A stretch of 64,000 nt of DNA from Imbricaverruca yamaguchii (GCA_034440575.1 JAOTOL010001657.1:1628001-1692000); one strand, 5' to 3'; numbered from the stretch's first letter, positions 24,166-36,717 are shown. Notes: generated from the sequence alone by a model not told the origin. Numbers and translations are program-made.

Positions 24166-24526
24166 CTGGATTAGTGCCCGGACTAGGATCAGACTCAAAA
24201 ATTGGATCGGCGATGCTTGCACGACTTACGCAATCCGGACTGATGCTTCAAATCGGATCAGGACTATCTGCGGCAACTGCGGACCGACGTGGTCGGCCGT
24301 GCGGTCTGCCGCGCCGCGTTTGATAATTCAACAGCTCTGAATGGAAATTCAGCATCTCCAACGGTTGAGATCAGCGTGGAATCGCATAATTGGCCGGCTG
24401 ATCGAGCCGGCAGCGGCCGCCTGCCGACCGCGTCTGAGCCTCCGACGGAGGCGCCACGGACCGCGCCGACCGACGACTCCCGCCGTCGAGGTTTGCCGAC
24501 GGCGGCACTGTTCGCACATTACAAAT
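24166..24526. other. Unique intronic sequence
   Basis: Nothing recognised. Confidence 0.45.
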
Positions 24527-24848
24527 ATAATATTCAGAGTTCCTTCTGGGGTGGCTTTATGAACCAGAGTCCTATTGCTAAGCAGAGCTTGTTGCGTGAA
24601 CCCTGGCCACATCACCCGATCCATGAATTTTAATTCAACGGCAGAATTTTGACCGAAAACTTCACGTGTTGTCAGTGTGCAGACATGGCCGCCCGGTAAC
24701 TATACCCATGGCCTTATCGGGCCAGCTGCTAACTGACCCTCCCAGCCGGGGGCTAAATGCGAGCGCGTGAAACGACTCAAACCCTGCGTTGCCAGGACAG
24801 GGGAGACCAGTGCAGGCCAGCGACACAACCAACTGACCTACCAGGGCG
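24527..24848 (-). mobile_element. SINE family 2, tRNA-derived, older copy
   Basis: The minus strand has the head GGTAGGTCAGTTGGTTGTGT, the phrase GCCTGCACTGGTCTCCCCTG, a B-box-like GGGTTTGAGTCG, the body GGCCCGATAAGGCC and ACCGGGCGGCC, and the 3' part GGGTTCACGCAACAAGCTCT. It matches the copy at 49573-49906 almost end to end with scattered substitutions, hence older. Confidence 0.85.
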
Positions 24849-25886
24849 GCGAGCCACATCGAGCATGTTTGTTGAATTGTATTTGAACCGGTCGCGGAAA
24901 CTTTGATCTGTCAGCTCTTCCTGCGGCGCCTTGCTGACAAGCATGCGGCTGCAGTTGTGGTTCTCGCGGTGGCTCGAAAGATCACGCGCTTCGGGACCCG
25001 GCACACACTGTGTGACGAGATGCTACTGTTGTGTGGTGTGTGACCCCGGACGCGTTCAGCCGCCATGCTGATCTACCGTGCGCAGGAATCCGAACACATG
25101 AATTCTAGATCCTGCCTTGTGCGATTTGCTGAGTATCAAACACGCGGGAGTTTGTTTGTGAGTTAGAGCAACACACGGATTGGATATACTAACGGATGTC
25201 CATTTTGGACTGATTACGGAGAGGATTGGAGAGAGTTCGGCAAGAATAAACTAACACAGATTGGATAACAAATTGGCCTTCCAAGTGTTTCATTAGAAAC
25301 ACTTGGAGGAAGAACATAGTCATAGAAAAGTGCAACCACAGTCCACTTGTCCACTTGTGCAACCACTTTGCAACCACAGTCTTACGTAACAAAATGTTGG
25401 GATTAGTTATTGCATGCTTTGTTCATGTTTATGCACCATGAGCTAGCATAGGCTAGCAAAGTACCGCCCAGTCTGCACATGTGATAGGAGGTGAAATTGT
25501 TATACTTGGTAAATTATCACATTGCTAATGCAAATTTTCGTTCAAATTTCGCACCAATGTGAATTTAGTTTTTTTTTGCCTTGCGTACTAAATTATTGTA
25601 TTGTCTCCATGGTCTGCGCATTATCAATTACAGCGACAGAAATCAATCAGGTTTGAATTCTTGTGATAAGATATCCGTTGATGTGATATCTGTTACTGGC
25701 ATGGATATGGATATGGACTGGATTTGGTCCTACGGATGCGAATTGAACCGGATCTGCAAATGTCAATCAATGTTGTTGTTTAGTGTTAGCACAGACTTGA
25801 CGAGACCTCCACGCCAACTGGTCGCCAGCCTCGACTGGTGTATTCACCAACATTATCTGTCTGCACTTTCTTCTGCACCACCGTCT
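24849..25886. other. Unique intronic sequence
   Basis: AT-richer than its neighbours. Near 25333 the phrase CAACCACAGTCCACTTGTCC is partly duplicated. No exon recognised. Confidence 0.45.
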
Positions 25887-25899
25887 GCACCTCCTACCC

Positions 25900-26087
25900 C
25901 GGGGCGGGGATGGCCGAGTGGTTAAGGTGTCGGGCTATGGGTACCAACGGTCCCGGGTTCGACTCTAGCACCACTCAGGACATTTCGCAATCCCGCGGCC
26001 CACCGGCGAAACAGTGTGGGCGGCGCCATTAGCCGTGAATGTGATAAAGTGTGTCGTGAACCAACCAATAAACAAACAACAAACAAA
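25900..26087 (+). mobile_element. SINE family 1, copy C, best-preserved
   Basis: Flanked by the exact 13-bp duplication GCACCTCCTACCC (25887-25899 and 26088-26100). The head GGCCGAGTGGTTAAGG and B box GGGTTCGACTC match Ser/Leu-type promoters. The body contains CAATCCCGCGGCCCACCGG and GCCATTAGCCGTGAATG, ending GTGTCGTGAACCAACC and a CAAACAACAAACAAA tail. The perfect duplication shows a fairly recent insertion. Confidence 0.93.
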
Positions 26088-26100
26088 GCACCTCCTACCC

Positions 26101-26627
26101 ATTGGAGCAGGGCCATTGGCTGGGTGCTTCAGTGCCGGTGCCCTACTGTGGTCATCAGCCTTCATGTTCACCTGTTCTATGCCTTGTTAAAATTTGACGG
26201 TTGCGGTTGCTGGCTTTGTACCGTTAATTATCGACTACATGGACTACAATGGCCGTGTTGCCGGTACGCAGTGTTCGTGGGAGCATTGTCGGCTGGCTCT
26301 TTGACAAACAGGTGTTGTAATGAATTGTCTTTCTTTGTCTGCTTCGCCTGTGTCAATATAGCAGATGCATTGACACGAGGATTATTTTCAACCGACAGTG
26401 GAAATGTTGTACGTTTCAAATGACGCCAAGTCCCAACGGTAATGGATCAATGCAAAGGACGGTGTTAGCTCAACGCAAGCATGATCGATGTTCCTATTGA
26501 GATGCTACATAGCAGGAGACACTAATGCATTGTGGACAAAGGCTCTACATACTAACGATCCTGCAGCCATGTGCAAAACTGCATCGGTTCCACGACTCTC
26601 TCAAGCCGATCTGACGTCCGTCTCTCA
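26101..26627. other. Unique intronic sequence
   Basis: No recognisable feature. Confidence 0.45.
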
Positions 26628-26926
26628 AGCCGACTGGTCTGGTCGACTGGACTGGTCTGGCCGACTGGACTGGACTGGCCGACTGGACTGGTCTGGCCGA
26701 CTGGACTGGACTGGCCGACTGGACTGGTCTGGCCGACTGGACTGGTCTGGCCGACTGGACTGGTCTGGCCGACTGGACTGGTCTGGCCGACTGGACTGGT
26801 CTGGCCGACTGGACTGGTCTGGCCGACTGGACTGGTCTGGCCGACTGGACTGGTCTGGCCGACTGGACTGGTCTGGCCGACTGGACTGGTCTGGCCGACT
26901 GGACTGGTCTGGCCGACTGGACTGGA
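26628..26926. repeat. 18-bp minisatellite
   Basis: About 16 copies of CTGGACTGGTCTGGCCGA. The only frequent variant is GGACTGG for GGTCTGG, in the first units. As 18 is a multiple of 3, each strand gives a six-residue peptide repeat (for example RLDWSG); this is intronic and not a gene. Confidence 0.96.
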
Positions 26927-27007
26927 CGGCGGCGCTACAGGACCGAAACGGTCGGCGCGCCTCAGAGCCAATCACGAACTAACCAGCTGATCTGCGTGTG
27001 TGCGGCG

Positions 27008-27252
27008 ACTCACCGTTTTGATCTTGTTGTCGCAGGTGTCGATGGCGACCAGCGACTTCGTCAACGACTTGACTCGCATGCATGCGGCCAACTCACCGTT
27101 TTGATCTTGTTGTCGCTGAAGTCGATGGTGACCAGCGACTTGGTTAGCGAGGTGAGCGCGTGCGGCCAACTCACCGTTTTGATCTTGTTGTCGCTGAAGT
27201 CGATGGTGACCAGCGACTTGGCCAGCGAGGTGAGCGCGTTGTCCTCGACGAC
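27008..27252 (-). repeat. Tandem duplication straddling exon 3 and its splice donor
   Basis: Three copies of the exon 3 end plus the start of intron 3. The first two are 78 bp apart, the second and third 83 bp. Each holds the coding motif DNKIKT followed by a GTGAGT or GTGAGTCG donor. Copies 1 and 2 are nearly identical. Copy 3 has more substitutions (TIDFSDN became AIDTCDN) and is out of frame. Because 78 is 26 codons, splicing from the second donor would keep the frame and add one LRR-like unit. Confidence 0.85.
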
Positions 27253-27387
27253 GGCCAGGTGCGAGCGCAGGATCAGCAGGTACTTGATGCTGAGGCTCAT
27301 GAAGAAGTAGTCGGTGAGTCGCGGCAGGCTGCAGTCGCGGATCTTCATGTACTGGATCACCTGCTCGAACGGGTCCGCGTCAGCTGT
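27175..27387 (-). CDS. LRR protein gene, exon 3 (cap to first LRR half)
   Basis: 213 bases, exactly 71 codons, phase 0 at both ends. The acceptor CCTACGTCAG is the only nearby one that keeps the frame open from exon 2; the AG four bases downstream would run into a stop. The exon contains C87 (KIRDCSLP), a diverged leucine-rich region, and the first half of a canonical LRR (LVTIDFSDNKIKT, residues 127-139). The donor is AACG|GTGAGT. The last part of the exon plus its donor is duplicated downstream (see the repeat at 27008-27252), so two further GTGAGT donors follow. Residue numbers refer to the joined protein. Confidence 0.85.
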
Positions 27388-28668
27388 CTGACGTAGGCGA
27401 CAACGGCATCACGCCAATCTCTTCACCTGCTCTACCGGACGGGGGACAGAGAAAGCCGAACAGAAATTACACCGACACTTTTGATACGGTTGACATCGCA
27501 CACTGTTGGCTGTCTGACCGTCTTATACGTGTTAAAGAAGCAATCGTTCAAATGTTAGAATCTTAACCTTGTTGTTACGGCTTAGACTGCGACAACTGCG
27601 ACACATTTTATTGCCACAAACGACATGTCTGCTGGAAAGCAACTGCTGCCAGAAATTACTGCAACGCCAATGACTTTGCACTACTTTACTTCTACACGAC
27701 ACGACTGCGATTGCTGACGCTGCGAAGTGCCTTCCGGCGACCCGCCGCAGTCGTCAATATAAACACTGCGATGTCGCAATACCATAACGCAATAAACTGC
27801 GACACCACAGTACCGCTGTTGCCGAGATGTCGACCGACGTCATTGCGACACGGTATGAAGGCAAATACAGCGACACGACGTGCTGTTACTGCTATACGAT
27901 GAAGCTGTGACTGCAACAGCCACGACGCGACATGTCTGTTACGGCAGAAAATTGGCTGACTTTTTAGCGACGCGATACGACTGCGAGTTCGATTCGAGTT
28001 ATATCATCCAATGTCCATCGATGCTCGATCGCCTATGGGCGCTACATGACCAATGTAGTCGATGCGCCCTTAAGCCCTAATAACTAACTAACTCGATCGC
28101 CTAAAACGCAGGGATGCTCGGTTGCTTAATAACCTATGGATGCTCGAGCACAGAAAACCCATGGATATTCGATGACCGTAAAGCCCATGGGTGTACATAA
28201 CCTACGGGTGATGTGATCGTTGGATATTGCATTTTTCGTAGTGGAGATCTTTTTCTTGCATACTGATTGCTTGACGATTTCTCTGGAGAGGCTTAAAACA
28301 ACGTATCTGCGTAATGCAATTCAGTGGCCATGGCATGAGCCATCCCAATCTCTGAGGTATCGAAGTCAAAACAGCTAGCTACACGTGACTCGCGAGTTAT
28401 AACTACCTGACCCGCCACCGCTACCGGCTGACGGTGACACCTCACGCTGATTGGTCGCGGGTGAACTCGGTTCAGTGAGTGATGTCGGCGCAACGGTCAC
28501 TCCTCACGCCACGAGACAAAAACGGCCGTCTGGGTGTACACGAAATGGGCAGCAGCGATCTCGAGAGCGAGCTGATTTCACAGTGAGAAGGCGCATCACT
28601 GCTTAAACAGGCGCCTGCTGGACGCCCGGCTCGGAGGGGGCCTGTCCGTGTGCTGGACGGCACGCGCT
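27388..28668. other. Intronic sequence with degenerate phrases
   Basis: 27590-27930 is enriched in the phrase CTGCGACA or its complement. 28085-28230 has loose repeats of CCTATGGATGCTCG-like text. Neither is regular enough to call an array. Confidence 0.4.
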
Positions 28669-28786
28669 GGCTCGCCGGAGCACGTCCGGCCCGGCGCTAC
28701 CCTGGCTCGCCGGAGCACGTCCGGCCCGGCGCTACCCTGGCTCGCCGGAGCACGTCCGGCCCGGCGCTACCCTAGCTCGCCGGAGC
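28669..28786. repeat. 35-bp tandem repeat
   Basis: Three complete copies and a partial fourth of a unit starting GGCTCGCCGGAGCACGTCCG. Confidence 0.93.
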
Positions 28787-28841
28787 GATGGCCGCGATAA
28801 GCGCAGATGAGCCGAGTGGCACGGCCGTCTGGGCGGACTGG

Positions 28842-29560
28842 GCCGCCGGCGACCGGCGCACGCTCGGCCTGATGATGGCAATACGGCTCATGCCGGCGAC
28901 CGGTACACCCTCGGCCTGATGATGGCAATACGGCTCACGCCGGCGGCCGGTGCACCCTCGACCTGATGATGGCAATACGGCTCATGCCGGCGGCCGGTGC
29001 ACCTCGACCTGATGATGGCAATACGGCTCATGCCGGCGACCGGCGCACGCTCGGCCTGATGATGGCAATACGGCTCATGCCGGCGACCGGTACACCCTCG
29101 GCCTGATGATGGCAATACGGCTCACGCCGGCGGCCGGTGCACCCTCGGCCTGATGATGGCAATACGGCTCATGCCGGCGGCCGGTGCACCCTCGGCCTGA
29201 TAATGGCAATACAGCTCATGCCGGCGGCCGGTGCACCCTCGACCTGATGATGGCAATACGGCTCATGCCGGCGGCCGGCGCACGCTCGGCCTGATGATGG
29301 CAATACGGCTCACGCCGGCGGCCGGTGCACCCTCGACCTGATGATGGCAATACGGCTCATGCCGGCGGCCGGTGCACCCTCGGCCTGATGATGGCAATAC
29401 GGCTCATGCCGGCGGCCGGTGCACCCTCGACCTGATGATGGCAATACGGCTCATGCCGGCGGCCGGTGCATCCTCGGCCTGATGATGGCAATACGGCTCA
29501 TGCCGGCGGCCGGTGCACCCTCGGCCTCATGATGGCAATACGGCTCATGCCGGCGGCCGC
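28842..29560. repeat. 47-bp minisatellite
   Basis: About 15 copies of a unit starting GCCTGATGATGGCAATACGG and continuing CTCATGCCGGCGGCCGG. Variant positions (gcgacc/gcggcc, cacgctcg/caccctcg) recur in runs, which suggests duplication of multi-unit blocks. Confidence 0.95.
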
Positions 29561-29687
29561 GCCCGCGAGCGTGTCGAATCTCCGATCGCGGCGCAACGAC
29601 GTCGGCAATCCCGGGCGGCGACGAGCGGCGAACGGCCGCGCTTCGTTCGTCGCCCCGTGACCGGCGGCCGGCGCGACGGTCGGCCCG

Positions 29688-31075
29688 CTGTACGTGGCCA
29701 GTACACCGAGCCGGCGACCGGCCCGCTGTGAGTGGCCAGTCCACCGAGCCGGCGACCGGCCAGCTGTAAGTGGCCAGTACACCGAGCCGGCGACCGGCCC
29801 GCTGTGAGTGGCCAGTCCACCGAGCCGGCGACCGGCCCGCTGTGAGTGGCCAGTCCACCGAGCCGGCGACCGGCCCGCTGTAAGTGGCCAGTCCACCGAG
29901 CCGGCGACCGGCCCGCTGTAAGTGGCCAGTACACCGAGCCGGCGACCGGCCAGCTGTAAGTGGTGGCCAGTCCACCGAGCCGGCGACCGGCCCGCTGTAA
30001 GTGGCCAGTACACCGAGCCGCCGACCGGCCCGCTGTAAGTGGCCAGTCCACCGAGCCGGCGACCGGCCCGCTGTGAGTGGCCAGTCCACCGAGCCGGCGA
30101 CCGGCCCGCTGTGAGTGGCCAGTCCACCGAGCCGGCGACCGGCCCGCTGTAAGTGGCCAGTCCACCGAGCCGGCGACCGGCCCGCTGTAAGTGGCCAGTA
30201 CACCGAGCCGGCGACCGGCCCGCTGTAAGTGGCCAGTACACCGAGCCGGCGATCGGCCCGCTGTAGTGGCCAGTACACCGAGCCGGCGACCGGCCACCAG
30301 CTGTACGTGGCCAGTCCACCGAGCCGGCGACCGGCCAGCTGTAAGTGGCCAGTACACCGAGCCGGCGACCGGCCAGCTGTAAGTGGCCAGTACACCGAGC
30401 CGGCGACCGGCCCGCTGTACGTGGCCAGTCCACCGAGTCGGCGACCGGCCAGCTGTAAGTGGCCAGTACACCGAGCCGGAGATCGGCCCGCTGTGAGTGG
30501 CCAGTCCACCGAGCCGGCGATCGGCCCGCTGTGAGTGGCCAGTCCACCGAGCCGGCGACCGGCCCGCTGTAAGTGGCCAGTCCACCGAGCCGGCGATCGG
30601 CCCGCTGTGAGTGGCCAGTCCACCGAGCCGGCGATCGGCCCGCTGTGAGTGGCCAGTCCACCGAGCCGGCGACCGGCCCGCTGTAAGTGGCCAGTCCACC
30701 GAGCCGGCGACCGGCCAGCTGTAAGTGGCCAGTACACCGAGCCGGCGACCGGCCCGCTGTAAGTGGCCAGTCCACCGAGCCGGCGACCGGCCAGCTGTAA
30801 GTGGCCAGTACACCGAGCCGGCGACCGGCCAGCTGTAAGTGGCCAGTACACCGAGCCGGCGATCGGCCAGCTGTAAGTGGTGGCCAGTCCACCGAGCCGG
30901 CGATCGGCCCGCTGTAAGTGGTCAGTCCACCGAGCCGGCGATCGGCCCGCTGTAAGTGGCCAGTCCACCGAGCCGGCGATCGGCCCGCTGTAAGTGGTCA
31001 GTCCACCGAGCCGGCGATCGGCCCGCTGTAAGTGGGCAGTCCACCGAGCCGGCGATCGGCCCGCTGTAAGTCAGA
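29688..31075. repeat. 38-bp minisatellite ending near exon 2
   Basis: About 36 copies of a unit starting CCGAGCCGGCGACCGGCCCG and ending GTGGCCAGTACA or GTGGCCAGTCCA. Both strands are open over long stretches; this is a satellite effect. It lies in intron 2, ending about 165 bases from the exon 2 donor. Confidence 0.96.
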
Positions 31076-31240
31076 GCCAGTCCACCAAGACGGTGCCGCG
31101 ATCGGCCACGAGTACGGACGCGGCCGGGCGAGCAGCCAGGTGGGCAGGAGGACGGACAGGAGGGCAGGAGAGGGAGGTCAGGAGACGGAGGACAGGAGAG
31201 GAAGGTCAGGAGTTCAGAAGGGCCCCCGCTGGCGCCTCAC

Positions 31241-31320
31241 CGTGTTCGGCATCTCCTTGATGTGGTTCATGGCCATGGTGAGTGTGTCCGTGTCGGCCGA
31301 GTCGCACACGATGTCCAGAC
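31241..31320 (-). CDS. LRR protein gene, exon 2 (N-terminal cap)
   Basis: This 80-base exon finishes the split glycine of exon 1 and adds 26 residues, including the fourth cap cysteine (C47 in motif LDIVCDSADTD). The acceptor GCCGCAG ends at 31321 and the donor CACG|GTGAGG starts at 31240, phase 0. Only about 40 bases separate the acceptor from the 16-bp satellite that begins at 31361. About 165 bases beyond the donor the 38-bp array begins. The call rests on frame, splice signals and the cysteine spacing shared with exon 1. Confidence 0.8.
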
Positions 31321-31360
31321 CTGCGGCGTCCAGACCAGCCGTTGCACGTCACGGGTGGCA

Positions 31361-34300
31361 CACTGTGCACTGTACACACTGCACACTGTACACTGTACAC
31401 ACTGTACACACTGTACACTGTACACACTGTACACACTGTACACACTGTACACTGTACACTGTACACTGCACACTGTACACTGCACACTGTACACTGTACA
31501 CTGTATACTGTACATTGTACACTGTACACACTGTACACTATCCACACTGTACACTGTACATTGTACACTGTACACTGTACACACTATACATTGTACACTG
31601 TACACACTGTACACTGTACAATGTACACTATACACTATACACTGTACACTGTATACTGTACATTGTACACTGTACACACTGTACACTATCCACACTGTAC
31701 ACTGTACATTGTACACTGTACACTGTACACACTATACATTGTACACTGTACACACTGTACACTGTACACACTGCACACTGTACACTGTATACTGTACACT
31801 GCACACTGTACACTGTACACTGTATACTGTACATTGTACACTGTACACACTGTACACTATCCACACTGTACACTGTACATTGTACACTGTACACTGTACA
31901 CACTATACATTGTACACTGTGCACACTGTGCACTGTACACACTGCACACTGTACACTGTACACACTGTACACTGTACACACTGTACACTGTACACACTGT
32001 ACACTGTACACACTGTACACTGTACACACTGTACACTGTACACACTGTACACTGTACACACTGTACACTGTACACACTGTACACTGTACACACTGTACAC
32101 TGTACACACTGTACACTGTACACACTGTACACTGTACACACTGTACACTGTACACACTGTACACTGTACACACTGTACACTGTACACACTGTACACTGTA
32201 CACACTGTACACTGTACACACTGTACACTGTACACACTGTACACTGTACACACTGTACACTGTACACACTGTACACTGTACACACTGTACACTGTACACA
32301 CTGTACACTGTACACACTGTACACTGTACACACTGTACACTGTACACACTGTACACTGTACACACTGTACACTGTACACACTGTACACTGTACACACTGT
32401 ACACTGTACACACTGTACACTGTACACACTGTACACTGTACACACTGTACACTGTACACACTGTACACTGTACACACTGTACACTGTACACACTGTACAC
32501 TGTACACACTGTACACTGTACACACTGTACACTGTACACACTGTACACTGTACACACTGTACACTGTACACACTGTACACTGTACACACTGTACACTGTA
32601 CACACTGTACACTGTACACACTGTACACTGTACACACTGTACACTGTACACACTGTACACTGTACACACTGTACACTGTACACACTGTACACTGTACACA
32701 CTGTACACTGTACACACTGTACACTGTACACACTGTACACTGTACACACTGTACACTGTACACACTGTACACTGTACACACTGTACACTGTACACACTGT
32801 ACACTGTACACACTGTACACTGTACACACTGTACACTGTACACACTGTACACTGTACACACTGTACACTGTACACACTGTACACTGTACACACTGTACAC
32901 TGTACACACTGTACACTGTACACACTGTACACTGTACACACTGTACACTGTACACACTGTACACTGTACACACTGTACACTGTACACACTGTACACTGTA
33001 CACACTGTACACTGTACACACTGTACACTGTACACACTGTACACTGTACACACTGTACACTGTACACACTGTACACTGTACACACTGTACACTGTACACA
33101 CTGTACACTGTACACACTGTACACTGTACACACTGTACACTGTACACACTGTACACTGTACACACTGTACACTGTACACACTGTACACTGTACACACTGT
33201 ACACTGTACACACTGTACACTGTACACACTGTACACTGTACACACTGTACACTGTACACACTGTACACTGTACACACTGTACACTGTACACACTGTACAC
33301 TGTACACACTGTACACTGTACACACTGTACACTGTACACACTGTACACTGTACACACTGTACACTGTACACACTGTACACTGTACACACTGTACACTGTA
33401 CACACTGTACACTGTACACACTGTACACTGTACACACTGTACACTGTACACACTGTACACTGTACACACTGTACACTGTACACACTGTACACTGTACACA
33501 CTGTACACTGTACACACTGTACACTGTACACACTGTACACTGTACACACTGTACACTGTACACACTGTACACTGTACACACTGTACACTGTACACACTGT
33601 ACACTGTACACACTGTACACTGTACACACTGTACACTGTACACACTGTACACTGTACACACTGTACACTGTACACACTGTACACTGTACACACTGTACAC
33701 TGTACACACTGTACACTGTACACACTGTACACTGTACACACTGTACACTGTACACACTGTACACTGTACACACTGTACACTGTACACACTGTACACTGTA
33801 CACACTGTACACTGTACACACTGTACACTGTACACACTGTACACTGTACACACTGTACACACTGTACACACTGTAAACACTGTACACTGTGTACCGTGCA
33901 TTGGATACTGCAAACTGCACACTGTACACGATGCACTGTACACTGTACACTATACACTATACACCGTACAGTGTACACTGTACACACTGTACACTGTACA
34001 CACTGTACACTGTACACACTGTACACTGTACACACTGTACACTGTACAATGTACACTGCACACTATACACACTAGACACTCTACACTGTACACTATACAC
34101 ACTGGACACTGTACGCTGTACACTGTACACTGTACACTGTACACTGTACACACTGGACACTGTACACTGTACACTGCACACTCTACACACTGGCACACTG
34201 TACACTGTACACTGTACACTGTACACTGTACACTGTACACACTGTACACTGTGCACCGTGCACCGTGCATTGCACACACTGTACACTGCACACTGTACAC

Positions 34301-35172
34301 TGGTGGACATTGTACGCTGTACACTGTACGCTGTACACTGTACGCTGTACACTGTACGCTGTACACTGTACGCTGTACACTGTACGCTGTACACTGTACG
34401 CTGTACACTGTACGCTGTACACTGTACGCTGCACACTGTACACACTGGACACTGGACACTGGACACTGGACACAGTACACTACACACTGTTCACACTGGA
34501 CAATGTATGCCGTACATTGTGCACACTGGACATTGTACACTGCAAACTGTACACTATACGCTGTACACGGCACACCGAACACTGTACACTGTACACTGTA
34601 CACTGTACACTGTTCATTGCACGTCATATGTGGCACGCCGGTACAGTGTACACTATACACTACATACTGTACAGTGTACACTATACACTATATACTATAT
34701 ACTATATACTGCACACTGCACACTGCACTTCATATATGGCACGCTAGTGCAATGCACACTATACACTGTATGCTGTACATTGTATTCTGTACATTGTACA
34801 CTGCACACTATGCACTGTACACCATGTACTGTACACTGCACACTGTATACTGTACACTGTACACTACACACTGTACACACTGGACGCAGTACACCACACA
34901 CATTATGCACTGTACACTGTACACTACACACTGTACACACTGTACACTGTACACACCGTACACTGCACACACTGTACACTGTACACTACACACTGTGCAC
35001 TGTACACACTAGACACTGCAGTGCACGTTATGTGGAGCACGCCACTTGTACACTGTACACTGCATAGTGTATCCTGCGCAGTATACACTGTACACTGTAC
35101 ACTGTACACTGTACACTGTACACTGCCCACTGTACCCTCTCACTGCACGTCATTTCAGCACGCCGACACACT
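31361..35172. repeat. 16-bp satellite, 3.8 kb, with a homogeneous core
   Basis: The unit CACACTGTACACTGTA is repeated about 119 times with no change visible by eye from about 31946 to 33856. The left flank (31361-31940) has a higher-order block of 170-180 bp seen three times. The right flank holds diverged units and a 14-bp subarray GTACGCTGTACACT at 34313-34430. It starts about 40 bases upstream of the exon 2 acceptor. Every unit contains two palindromic TGTACA hexamers and long alternating purine-pyrimidine runs. Confidence 0.97.
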
Positions 35173-36327
35173 GTACACTGGCCATTGCACCGATCACGCG
35201 GTATACTGACCCATCCGGCCTGCCAAGTCTTCACTGTCGCATCAAGCACACATTTTGTACCACCTGAACAGGCCTGTGGCTGCCGCATGTATTGGCGACT
35301 ATCAGGCTAATGAACCGTGCACGAAGTGTTCAATCAATATTATTACGTTCATTCAATGCATGATGGACGCCTCATGGGGTATGTTCAGTGGATTTATTCG
35401 CCTAGAGAGCTGGACATTTCCGCGACGCCCAGCTTTGCCACAGTATTGTTCAGAACTCATGACTGTCCATGTGAAATGAGAATATTGCGATCACAAATCA
35501 GAACTTAAAAAGAAGATATTCCTGTCTAAAAATAAGTGTGCACCCTACTTTAAACTACATTCAATGAGGAGCTCCACACATTAGCAGGCAGTTTATTCCA
35601 CTGCGTGACAATCACTACAGGGTGGCTTGGGTGACTGTTATTACAGACCGTTGATGCTACATACTGCAGACCGTTAACGTCATAAGTTGATTGAATGCCA
35701 CTCGCAAATCGAGCTGTTCCTTCAAAAACTGCACCTATTCTGCGTCGCTTGCTCTTTTTTTTTTGCTGGAATAACGTGAATAGAAGCGCGTTGGCGGCAA
35801 AAGCATTTTCTGTTGGCTCATTTGTCGCGTTGAAAATACTGCTGAAGCAAACCTATTGAATCAGCACCGTCCAATCGAGCCGTGTATGAAGCCGCCGCTT
35901 TTATCAATACCGAGAAGCGACACAACGAGCGTCTCGTCTCGCTCCTGGTGGACCCACGGCCTGCTGACCTGGCGCACGCTGAGAGGTCACCAAGCCGCCG
36001 CTGATTCTCAGCGCCGGCTTGTGCGACGCCGCCGAGAAACAGCGGCGTCGCACAAACCGCCAGTCCCGAATGCACTTCAAAGCAAAGTCGCGCCAGCTGG
36101 TTATGCGGCATGCTGTCAAGTGTGGACCCGCAGGCTAATTAGTGCAGCTCTGCGATTGGCGGTTAATTAGAGTGGCGCCCGTGTGGCTGCTGGTGGTACA
36201 CGCACACGGAGGCCCGGCGAAGGCCGACGACCGAGCCGCGCATGCGGCGCAATTCCGAGTCGCCCACACACAAGCCGCCGCTGGCGCTGCAGAACGGCGC
36301 GGGCTGCTGCCGCGTCGGCACTGCTCA
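35173..36327. other. Unique intronic sequence
   Basis: No repeat array or exon recognised, apart from a T-run at 35755-35764. Confidence 0.45.
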
Positions 36328-36717
36328 TTCGGATACGGATACGGATACGGATGTGGATACGGATGCAAATACGGACATGGATACGGATACGGATACGGAT
36401 ACGGATACGGATACGGATACGGATACGGATACGGATACGGATACGGATACGGATACGGATACGGATACGGATACGGATACGGATACGGATACGGATACGG
36501 ATACGGATACGGATACGGATACGGATACGGATACGGATACGGATACGGATACGGATACGGATGCGGATGCGGATACGGATGCGGATATGGATGCGGATAC
36601 GGATACGGATACGGATACGGATACGGATACGGATACGGATACGGATACGGATACGGATACGGATACGGATACGGATACGGATACGGATACGGATATGGAT
36701 ACGGATACGGATGCAAA
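36328..36717. repeat. (GGATAC)n hexanucleotide array
   Basis: About 65 hexamers, mostly GGATAC with GGATGC, GGATAT and GGACAT interruptions clustered at 36560-36600 and at both edges. Reading frames give DT, GY or SV dipeptide strings; intronic and not coding. Confidence 0.97.

Noticed and set aside
25900..25975. Functional tRNA-Ser/Leu gene
   Set aside because: Promoter boxes are present but acceptor and anticodon stems do not close, and the sequence continues into a repeated body and A-rich tail with a target duplication: a SINE.
28842..29560. CRISPR-like direct repeats
   Set aside because: The 47-bp units are directly adjacent with no unique spacers; the same holds for the 32- and 38-bp arrays. 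The genome is eukaryotic.
29451..30968. Minus-strand frames of 420-505 codons
   Set aside because: Translation of the 38-bp minisatellite; three overlapping frames of one strand are equally open.
31032..35012. Open frame of 1,326 codons on the plus strand, and minus-strand counterparts of about 700-770 codons
   Set aside because: A product of the 16-bp satellite, open on both strands; it covers an exon of the LRR gene on the opposite strand.
36328..36717. Telomere-like hexamer tract
   Set aside because: GGATAC (and GACACC at 47524) does not match TTAGG or TTAGGG and lies inside unique sequence; treated as an interstitial microsatellite.
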